64,000 nt of DNA from assembly GCF_029887935.1 (NCBI RefSeq), contig NZ_JARXRO010000011.1:95485-159484 (forward strand), in the 5' to 3' direction. A program made the translations under genes and the position numbers. Positions 57,966-64,000 of the stretch are shown here, in pieces (position 1 is the first letter of the stretch; every line of letters starts with the position of its first letter). This stretch comes from Luteimonas kalidii (GTDB taxonomy: Bacteria; Pseudomonadota; Gammaproteobacteria; Xanthomonadales; Xanthomonadaceae). Below the pieces are notes generated by a model. It had not been told where the DNA came from. It worked only from the letters and a program-made list of their open reading frames with translations, and did not search any database.

Positions 57966-58847
57966 TCAGTCGTCGACCAGTTCCCCGCCCGGGAGGAACT
58001 GCCAGGTGCGGGTGACGTGCAGGATGTCGATTTCCTCCTCGGTCACCGGCAGCGGCGGATAGGGCTCGGCCAGGCGCGCGATGCGCAGCGCGGCATCGTC
58101 GAGCAGGCGGATGCCGCTGGAGCGGATGATGTCGGCGCGTTCCACCGAACCGTCGCGGCGGATCGCCACGCTGATCACCAGCTCGCCCGACAGCTGGCGG
58201 CGCCGCGCCTCGTCGGGGTAGTTGAGGTTGCCCACGCGCTGGACCCGGTCCACCCAGTCGCGCAGGTAGCCGGCATAGGCCCATTCCTGGGTGCTGGCGG
58301 ACACGAACTTGCGCTTGGGCCGCTTGGCGTAGCGCTCCGAGCGCAGGTGGATCTCGGCCGCCAGCCGGGCCATCGCCAGGTCGCGTTCGATCTTCTGTTC
58401 GCCGCGGGGCAGGGCGCTGTCGTCAGCCTGCGGACGCACATCCGCGGCGGGCAGCACGTCCTCGCCGCGCTGGCTGGCGACCACGCGCGCCTGCGGCGGC
58501 GGCTGCGCGGTCGGCGACTGCGCGCGCAGTTCGATCGGCGCCACGCCCGACTCGGCCTGCGCCGCGCGCCCGGCCTGGTCGTCGCGCGGGCGCGTGCTGC
58601 GCTCGTGCTCGCCGCCGCCCTGGTTGCTGGCCTGGGCCAGGAAGTCCGCCTGCGCCCGGGTCAGCGGGCTGGTGGTTTCGGTGAGGATGACGTCGAGCGT
58701 TGGCGCCAGCGGCGCGGCGTCGTCCAGCGCGAAGCCCACGCCGAGCACCAGCATGCCGTGCAGCAGCAGCGACAGCACCATCGTCGCGCTCAGGCGCTCG
58801 CGTTCTCCGATGCGCGGCGGCGCGGGGGGCAGGGCAAGGGTCGACAT
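57966..58847 (-). CDS. TonB-family protein next to the pil chemosensory operon
   Basis: A 293-residue TonB-like protein. One N-terminal span (about 22-42, S-A-T-M-V-L-S-L-L-L-H-G-M-L-V-L-G) leads to a long Gln/Pro/Arg-rich periplasmic spacer and a C-terminal TonB domain (about 205-293). The domain has Y-L-R-D-W-V-D-R-V-Q-R-V-G-N-L-N-Y-P and S-V-A-I-R-R-D-G-S-V-E-R-A-D-I-I-R-S-S-G. The gshB-tonB-pilG order matches Pseudomonas aeruginosa tonB3, which is required for twitching motility, so a pilus-related role is more likely than iron transport. It is four bases downstream of gshB. Confidence 0.9.
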   Translation of the reverse strand: MSTLALPPAPPRIGERERLSATMVLSLLLHGMLVLGVGFALDDAAPLAPTLDVILTETTSPLTRAQADFLAQASNQGGGEHERSTRPRDDQAGRAAQAESGVAPIELRAQSPTAQPPPQARVVASQRGEDVLPAADVRPQADDSALPRGEQKIERDLAMARLAAEIHLRSERYAKRPKRKFVSASTQEWAYAGYLRDWVDRVQRVGNLNYPDEARRRQLSGELVISVAIRRDGSVERADIIRSSGIRLLDDAALRIARLAEPYPPLPVTEEEIDILHVTRTWQFLPGGELVDD

Positions 58848-58851
58848 GCGG

Positions 58852-59805
58852 TCAGGCCGGGCCCGGATCCGCTTCCAGCGCATCGAACAGCAGGCCGGCG
58901 ATGTTGATGCCGAACTGTGCGTCCAGCTCGCGGATGCAGGTCGGGCTGGTGACGTTGACCTCGGTGAGCCAGTCGCCGATCACGTCCAGGCCGACGAAGC
59001 GCATCCCGCGGCGCTTCACCTCCGGCCCGACCTGGGCGGCGATCCAGCGGTCGCGCTCGGTCAGCGGGCGGCCCTCGCCGCGGCCGCCGGCCGCCAGGTT
59101 GCCGCGGAACTCGTCCCCCTGGGGGATCCGCGCCAGGCAGTAATCCACCGGTTCCCCGTCGATCAGCAGGATGCGCTTGTCGCCGTCCACGATCTCCGGC
59201 AGGTAGCGCTGGGCCATCGCCAGGTGGCGGCCGCCGGCGGTGAGCGTCTCCAGGATGACGTTGAGGTTGGGTTCGCCGGCGCGGACGCGGAAGATCGAGC
59301 GCCCGCCCATGCCGTCGAGCGGCTTGAGCACGGCCTCGCCGTGCACCTGCACGAAGGCCTTGAGGGTGGCGGCGTCGCGCGCGACCACGGTCGGCGGGCA
59401 GCACTGGGGGAATTCCAGCGCCGCCAGCTTCTCGTTCATGTCGCGCAGGCCCTGCGGATCGTTGACCACGCGCGCGCCCTGGCGCCGGGCAGCGTCCAGG
59501 ATCAGCGTGTCGTGGACGTAGTCCGCATCCACCGGTGGATCCTTGCGCATCAGCACCAGGTCGCCGGGTCCCAGCGCACGTTGTGACGCTGGTCCCAGTT
59601 CGAACCAGCCGGCAGAATCGTCCCGCACGCGCAGCGGCGCCAGCCTCGCCTGCGCCCGCCCATGATCCATGCCAAGTCCGCCAGGCAGCACGTAATGCAG
59701 CGCATGGCCGCGCCGCTGCGCTTCCAGCAGCATCGCGAAGGTCGAATCCTTGGCGATCCGGATCGACTCGATCGGATCCATCACCACCACGACGTTCAGG
59801 GACAT
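58852..59805 (-). CDS. gshB: glutathione synthetase
   Basis: A 317-residue ATP-grasp ligase joining gamma-glutamylcysteine and glycine. The start M-S-L-N-V-V-V-V-M-D-P-I-E-S-I and the blocks L-M-R-K-D-P-P-V-D, V-L-K-P-L-D-G-M-G-G and T-E-V-N-V-T-S-P-T-C-I-R-E-L are diagnostic. It is transcribed away from pilG, and the 186-base divergent region between them holds a TTGACA promoter candidate for pilG. An ATG 18 bases upstream is in frame but falls before the conserved start. Confidence 0.97.
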   Translation of the reverse strand: MSLNVVVVMDPIESIRIAKDSTFAMLLEAQRRGHALHYVLPGGLGMDHGRAQARLAPLRVRDDSAGWFELGPASQRALGPGDLVLMRKDPPVDADYVHDTLILDAARRQGARVVNDPQGLRDMNEKLAALEFPQCCPPTVVARDAATLKAFVQVHGEAVLKPLDGMGGRSIFRVRAGEPNLNVILETLTAGGRHLAMAQRYLPEIVDGDKRILLIDGEPVDYCLARIPQGDEFRGNLAAGGRGEGRPLTERDRWIAAQVGPEVKRRGMRFVGLDVIGDWLTEVNVTSPTCIRELDAQFGINIAGLLFDALEADPGPA

Positions 59806-59903
59806 GTGACCCACCAGTGGCACTTTCTGACAAATGTTAGCAGGCGTTCCGCGCCGCTTTCGCCCGTGGCTGCGGCGACTTGCGCAAACTTCTTCATGGA
59901 TGC

Positions 59904-59934
59904 TTGACAGTGCGGCACGAGGCTGGAATATACG
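59904..59934 (+). promoter_or_regulatory. promoter candidate for pilGHIJ-chpA
   Basis: A perfect TTGACA (59904-59909) and TATACG (59929-59934, 4/6 to consensus) are separated by 19 bases. The predicted start is near 59941, about 50 bases before the pilG ATG. It is the only good -35 in the gshB-pilG divergent region. Confidence 0.5.
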
Positions 59935-59991
59935 GCGATCGCGGCGATGCGTTCATCGGACCTGCATCGCGCGCCGGGGGAAACGAAGAAA

Positions 59992-60393
59992 ATGACGCAA
60001 GACGACAGCCGCGCCGCCAGTCTCGATGGCCTGCGGGTGATGGTCATCGACGACTCGAAGACCATCCGCCGCACCGCCGAGACCCTGCTCAAGCGCGAGG
60101 GCGCCGACGTGGTGACCGCGGTCGACGGCTTCGAGGCCCTGGCCAAGATCGCCGACCACAAGCCGCAGATCATCTTCGTCGACATCATGATGCCGCGTCT
60201 GGACGGCTACCAGACCTGCGCGCTGATCAAGAACAACCAGCTGTTCAAGTCGACGCCGGTGATCATGCTGTCCTCCAAGGACGGCCTGTTCGACAAGGCG
60301 CGCGGCCGCATCGTCGGCTCCGAGCAGTACGTCACCAAGCCATTCACGCGCGAGGAACTCCTCGACGCGATCCGTACCCACGTCAAGGCGTAA
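59992..60393 (+). CDS. pilG: twitching motility response regulator PilG
   Basis: A 133-residue single-domain CheY-like receiver. Acidic pocket D-D-S, phosphoacceptor Asp in F-V-D-I-M-M-P-R-L-D-G-Y and Lys in V-T-K-P-F-T are all present. PilG acts with the Chp sensory complex to control pilus extension. GAAGAAA upstream is only a fair ribosome site; an in-frame ATG at 59947 is less likely because the conserved part begins after M-T-Q-D-D. Confidence 0.93.
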   Translation: MTQDDSRAASLDGLRVMVIDDSKTIRRTAETLLKREGADVVTAVDGFEALAKIADHKPQIIFVDIMMPRLDGYQTCALIKNNQLFKSTPVIMLSSKDGLFDKARGRIVGSEQYVTKPFTREELLDAIRTHVKA

Positions 60394-60405
60394 AGGGGAG
60401 TCGCC

Positions 60406-60777
60406 GTGGCCCGTATCCTGATCATCGAGGACTCACCGACCGACACGGCGGTGCTCACCCAGCTGCTCGAGCGCCACGGCCACGAGGTGCTGGCGTCCAC
60501 CAGCGCCGAGGACGGCATCGAGGTGTGCAGGCGCGAACAGCCCGGCCTGGTGCTGATGGACGTCGTGCTTCCGGGCATGAACGGCTTCCAGGCCACGCGT
60601 GCGCTCGGCCGCGACGCCGAGACCAAGCACATCCCGGTGCTGATCGTGAGCACCAAGGGCATGGAGACCGACCAGGCCTGGGGCATGCGCCAGGGCGCCA
60701 AGGGCTACCTGGTCAAGCCGCCGCGGGAAGAGGTGCTGATGGGCGAGATCGACCGGCTGCTCGAGGCCGCCGGATGA
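60406..60777 (+). CDS. pilH: twitching motility response regulator PilH
   Basis: A 123-residue CheY-like receiver starting at a GTG (60406). GGGGAG precedes it by about five bases. Conserved residues: E-D-S acidic pocket, Asp in L-M-D-V-V-L-P-G-M-N-G-F and Lys in L-V-K-P-P. In the Chp system PilH controls retraction or acts as a phosphate sink. It is 12 bases after pilG, and its TGA overlaps the pilI ATG. Confidence 0.93.
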   Translation: MARILIIEDSPTDTAVLTQLLERHGHEVLASTSAEDGIEVCRREQPGLVLMDVVLPGMNGFQATRALGRDAETKHIPVLIVSTKGMETDQAWGMRQGAKGYLVKPPREEVLMGEIDRLLEAAG

Positions 60778-61313
60778 ACCAGCATCGCGACCCGTTCGCG
60801 ATGCTGCTCGATTTCGAGCAGCGCAGCCTCGCGCATGTCGCGGGCCTGCCGGAGCAGTTCGACGCGCCTGGGCTGTGGCGCGGCATCGGCTACCGCGTCG
60901 GCGCGCACCGCCTGGCCTCGGCCTTCGACGAGGTGCTGGAAATCGTGCCGATGCCGCCGGTCACGCCGGTGCCGGGTGCGCAGGCGTGGATGCTGGGCGT
61001 GGGGAACGTCCGCGGCAGCCTGCTGCCGATCGTCGACCTCAAGCAGTTCCTCGAGGGCGAGCGCACCGTGCTGCACGAGACCCAGCGCGTGCTGATCGTG
61101 CGCCAGCCCGATGGCGACGTCGCCGTCACCATCGACGAGCTGTTCGGGCAGCGCAGCTTCCTCGACGAGCAGCAGGCGGACGCCGGCGCGCTGGCGGAAG
61201 GGCGCTACACCCATTTCGTCGAGCGCGCCTACCGGCTCGCCGACCAGACCTGGGGCGTGTTCAGCCTGAGCCGGCTGGCACGGACACCGGAATTCAGACA
61301 AGCCGCGGCCTGA
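60774..61313 (+). CDS. pilI: CheW-like coupling protein PilI
   Basis: A 179-residue CheW-domain protein linking PilJ to the histidine kinase. The CheW fold shows G-Y-R-V-G-A-H-R-L-A, V-L-E-I-V-P-M-P-P-V-T-P-V-P, W-M-L-G-V-G-N-V-R-G-S-L-L-P-I-V-D-L and I-D-E-L-F-G-Q-R-S-F. It starts inside the pilH stop codon (ATGA). Confidence 0.93.
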   Translation: MNQHRDPFAMLLDFEQRSLAHVAGLPEQFDAPGLWRGIGYRVGAHRLASAFDEVLEIVPMPPVTPVPGAQAWMLGVGNVRGSLLPIVDLKQFLEGERTVLHETQRVLIVRQPDGDVAVTIDELFGQRSFLDEQQADAGALAEGRYTHFVERAYRLADQTWGVFSLSRLARTPEFRQAAA

Positions 61314-61355
61314 TGGCCGCGTCCAGCAAGACAGCGCAGGGGCAGGGGTAGGACC

Positions 61356-63377
61356 ATGAGCACAGTAGTCGATACGATCGCCGGCAAGAGCCGCGGCCTG
61401 GGGAGCAACTTCTGGATCGCGGCGCTGGTCGCCACGCTCGTGATCTTCGGCGCCAACACCGGCTACGCCGGCTGGAAGGCGGCGAGGCTGGGCGGCGCGA
61501 GCACCGCGGCCTCGAGCCTGCAGGTGAACTCGCAGCGCCTGGCCAACCAGGGCCGGGAGGCGGTCGCGGGCGACGCCGCCGCGTTCGCCGCGTTCAAGGA
61601 CACCAAGGCGCAGATCGACGGCGACGTCGAACAGCTCAACGCCAACTTCGGCCAGACCACCGGCGTGGCCGGCCCGATCGAGACGGTGACCCAGACCTGG
61701 GCTCCGCTCGCCGCGAGCGCCGAGCAGGTGGCGGCGAGCGAACAGGCGGTGAGCGGGTTCGCCGCCAACGCCACCCGGTTCAACCAGGCCGTGCCGCAGC
61801 TGCAGGCGCAGCTGGACGAGCTCGTGCGCGCGATGTCGTCCAGCGGCTCGCCGGCCTCACAGGTCTACATTGCCCTGCGCCAGAACGTGCTGGCGGGCAA
61901 CATGGCGCGTCGCGTCGCGGAGATCCAGGCCGGTGGCGCGGGTGCGTCGATCGCCGGCGACGCGCTGGCGCGCGACGTGGGCGTGTTCGAACAGGTGCTC
62001 GAAGGCCTGCGCGGCGGCGACGAGGCGATGAACGTGCAGCCGCTGTCGAACGGCGGCGCGGTCGCCGCGCTGACCCAGGCCGGCGCCCGCTGGACCGAGA
62101 TGAAGAAGGACCTGGACGCGATCATCGCCAGCGCCCCGGCGCTGTTCCAGGCCCAGGCCGCCTCCGCGGCGCTGACCACCGGCTCGGACGAGTTGCTGTC
62201 CGACAGCCAGGACCTGTTCGCGGCCTTCACCGCCTTCGGTTCGCTGCGCGACACCAGTGTCGCCGGCAACGTCTGGATCAGCATCATCTCCGGCCTGCTG
62301 GCGCTGGTCTCGCTGGCCGGCCTGCTCTGGTCGCTCAACCGCGCCCAGCGCAAGCGCTACGAAGACACCATGGAGCTCAACAACCGCAACCAGGAGGCGA
62401 TCATGCGCCTGCTGGACGAGATCGGCGCGCTGGCCGAGAACGACCTGACGGTGAAGGCGACGGTGACCGAGGACATGACCGGCGCGATCGCCGACTCGAT
62501 CAACTTCGCGGTGGAGAACCTTCGCGACCTGGTCGGCACGATCAACGACACCTCGGCGCAGGTGGCCTCCAGCGCGCAGGAGACGCAGGCCACCGCCATG
62601 CACCTGGCCGAGGCCGCGGAGCACCAGGCGCAGGAGATCAACTCCGCCTCCAGCCGCATCAACGAGATCGCCTCGAGCATCGACCAGGTCTCGAAGAACT
62701 CCGCCGAGTCGGCCGACGTGGCCCAGCGCTCCGTGCAGATCGCGACCAAGGGCGCGGGCGTGGTGCGCGAGACGATCGCCGGCATGGACTCGATCCGCGA
62801 CCAGATCCAGGAAACCTCCAAGCGCATCAAGCGCCTGGGCGAGAGCTCGCAGGAAATCGGCTCGATCGTGGAACTGATCAACGACATCTCCGAGCAGACC
62901 AACATCCTGGCGCTGAACGCGGCCATCCAGGCAGCATCGGCTGGCGAGGCGGGCCGCGGGTTCGCGGTGGTGGCCGACGAAGTGCAGCGACTGGCCGAAC
63001 GCGCCTCGAACGCGACCAAGCGCATCGAGGCGCTGGTGCAGACCATCCAGAGCGACACCAACGAGGCGGTCAGCTCGATGGAGCAGACGACCTCGGAAGT
63101 GGTCGCGGGTGCGCGACTGGCCGAGGACGCCGGCACCGCGCTGGGCGAGATCGAAAACGTGTCGAGCAACCTCGCCGGCCTGATTCTCGGGATCTCCACC
63201 GCCGCCAAGCAGCAGTCCGCGGCGGCGACCAACATCACCGAGACCATGAACACGATCCAGTCGATCACCGCGCAGACCTCGCAAGGTGCGAACCAGACCG
63301 CCGAGTCGATCGGAAACCTCGCGCAGCTGGCCGCCAACCTGCGACGTTCGGTCGCCGACTTCAAGCTGCCGGCCTGA
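61356..63377 (+). CDS. pilJ: pilus chemoreceptor PilJ
   Basis: A 673-residue methyl-accepting chemotaxis protein. Span 1 is at about 18-42 and span 2 at about 300-322. The periplasmic part is helical and Ala/Gln-rich. A HAMP-like region and the signalling coiled coil follow, with the invariant hairpin tip [15 protein letters not shown] near 513-527 and [12 protein letters not shown]. PilJ senses surface contact or pilin state and feeds PilI-ChpA. It follows pilI by 42 bases. No CheR-type pilK lies between it and the kinase. Confidence 0.95.
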   Translation: MSTVVDTIAGKSRGLGSNFWIAALVATLVIFGANTGYAGWKAARLGGASTAASSLQVNSQRLANQGREAVAGDAAAFAAFKDTKAQIDGDVEQLNANFGQTTGVAGPIETVTQTWAPLAASAEQVAASEQAVSGFAANATRFNQAVPQLQAQLDELVRAMSSSGSPASQVYIALRQNVLAGNMARRVAEIQAGGAGASIAGDALARDVGVFEQVLEGLRGGDEAMNVQPLSNGGAVAALTQAGARWTEMKKDLDAIIASAPALFQAQAASAALTTGSDELLSDSQDLFAAFTAFGSLRDTSVAGNVWISIISGLLALVSLAGLLWSLNRAQRKRYEDTMELNNRNQEAIMRLLDEIGALAENDLTVKATVTEDMTGAIADSINFAVENLRDLVGTINDTSAQVASSAQETQATAMHLAEAAEHQAQEINSASSRINEIASSIDQVSKNSAESADVAQRSVQIATKGAGVVRETIAGMDSIRDQIQETSKRIKRLGESSQEIGSIVELINDISEQTNILALNAAIQAASAGEAGRGFAVVADEVQRLAERASNATKRIEALVQTIQSDTNEAVSSMEQTTSEVVAGARLAEDAGTALGEIENVSSNLAGLILGISTAAKQQSAAATNITETMNTIQSITAQTSQGANQTAESIGNLAQLAANLRRSVADFKLPA

Positions 63378-63456
63378 GCGCGGGACGAGTGCACCGGATG
63401 AACGCGACGACGACCGGTCGCAGGCGCAGCCACGCCGGCACCCACGGGGGACGGCG

Positions 63457-64000
63457 ATGACTGCACTGCGCGAAGCCCTCGAGCACACCGCGCTCGGCTG
63501 GATCAAGCCCGAGCTGGACGAGACCCTGCGCCTGGCCAAGGCCGAGCTCGAGGATTACGTCGAGGATCCGGCGGACGTCGGACGCATGCGGCTGTGCGCG
63601 GGCTACCTGCACCAGGTGCAGGGCACGCTGCGCATGGTCGAACTGTACGCCCCGGCGATGGTGGCCGAGGAGATGGAGCACGTCGCCCAGGCGCTGCATG
63701 CCGGCAGCGTCGACGACCGCGACGGCGCGTGCGCGGCGCTGCTGCGCGGGATCGTGCTGCTGCCCGATTACCTCGAACGCCTGCAGAGCGGGCACCGCGA
63801 CATCCCGATCGTGCTGCTGCCGCTGCTCAACGAGCTGCGCGCCACGCGCGGCGAGAGCGGCCTCAGCGAGAGCGTGCTGTTCTCGCCCGACCTGGAACGG
63901 CCGCTGCCGGGTGCGATTGCCGGCGGCATGGGCGCGGCGGCGTCCAACGACGACGTCCAGCCGCTGCTCGAAGCGCTGCAGCGCGCGCTCGCGGCCTGGC
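63457..64000 (+). CDS. chpA: ChpA/PilL hybrid histidine kinase, N-terminal part
   Basis: An open frame of 181 codons runs off the end of the window. It starts M-T-A-L-R-E-A-L-E-H-T-A-L-G-W-I-K-P-E-L-D-E-T, which is the usual opening of xanthomonad PilL/ChpA. The first histidine-phosphotransfer-like region has C-A-G-Y-L-H-Q-V-Q-G-T-L-R-M-V-E-L, keeping a His at the expected place. The catalytic and receiver domains are beyond the window. It follows pilJ by 79 bases and should be co-transcribed with it. Confidence 0.9.
   Translation, partial: MTALREALEHTALGWIKPELDETLRLAKAELEDYVEDPADVGRMRLCAGYLHQVQGTLRMVELYAPAMVAEEMEHVAQALHAGSVDDRDGACAALLRGIVLLPDYLERLQSGHRDIPIVLLPLLNELRATRGESGLSESVLFSPDLERPLPGAIAGGMGAAASNDDVQPLLEALQRALAAW

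Overview
The window is a GC-rich (roughly 70 percent by eye), gene-dense chromosomal segment. It most likely comes from a gammaproteobacterium of the Xanthomonadaceae/Lysobacteraceae group (Lysobacter, Luteimonas, Xanthomonas relatives). The evidence is the xanthomonad-type YebC N-terminus, a ruvC-ruvA-kup-ruvB-ybgC-tolQRAB-pal-cpoB-queE-queC block, a gshB-tonB-pilGHIJ-chpA block, several TonB-dependent receptors, and YAMGR-like inverted repeats with the core CCCGGATGCG..CTTATCCGGG. No prophage, IS element, CRISPR array or obvious genomic island is visible. This is almost entirely housekeeping chromosome.

Layout. 1-3.2 kb: tail of a TonB-dependent receptor, an NCS2-like permease, and a DUF4166/DCC-thiol-oxidoreductase pair. 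3.3-6.1 kb: clpB behind a good sigma-32 promoter candidate and followed by two REP-like inverted pairs. 6.6-11.1 kb (minus): a YbaL/KefB-type cation:proton antiporter and a TonB-dependent receptor. 11.2-14.7 kb: yheS (ABC-F), a lipoprotein, another REP pair and an FmdB-type zinc-ribbon protein. 15.0-17.1 kb (minus): opgB. 17.4-28.5 kb (plus): aspS, GNAT, alpha/beta hydrolase, yebC, ruvC, ruvA, kup, a double-receiver diguanylate cyclase, an LLM flavin oxidoreductase and ruvB. 28.5-35.9 kb: the complete Tol-Pal envelope-division system (ybgC, tolQRAB, pal, cpoB), then queE and queC. 36.0-36.9 kb: a manganese riboswitch controlling mntP, then tRNA-Lys(UUU) on the minus strand. 37.1-39.6 kb (minus): recQ and a Dps-family protein. 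39.7-48.5 kb: hrpA, a small secreted protein (minus), relA and a TPR-like membrane protein. 48.5-51.2 kb (minus): two overlapping glycosyltransferases. 51.3-57.9 kb: mrcB (PBP1b) with a TPR lipoprotein directly behind it, yoaA, tsaB and a short signal peptidase I. 58.0-64.0 kb: gshB and a tonB-like gene (minus), diverging from pilG-pilH-pilI-pilJ-chpA, the type IV pilus chemosensory operon, which runs off the end.

Functional themes. The strongest theme is envelope construction and constriction: Tol-Pal-CpoB, PBP1b with a probable lipoprotein activator, OpgB and the glycosyltransferases. The others are DNA repair (RuvABC, RecQ, YoaA), stress and second-messenger signalling (ClpB, RelA, a GGDEF protein, Dps), metal and ion homeostasis (Kup, MntP, YbaL), and twitching motility control. 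The most useful leads are the LpoP-like lipoprotein after mrcB, the mntP riboswitch with a visible ribosome-site-adjacent hairpin, the TonB3-like gene beside the pil chemosensory cluster, a small ORF translationally coupled to ruvA, and low-complexity in-frame insertions in YheS, HrpA and YoaA, two of which share a 15-nt motif. I found no clearly new multi-gene system.
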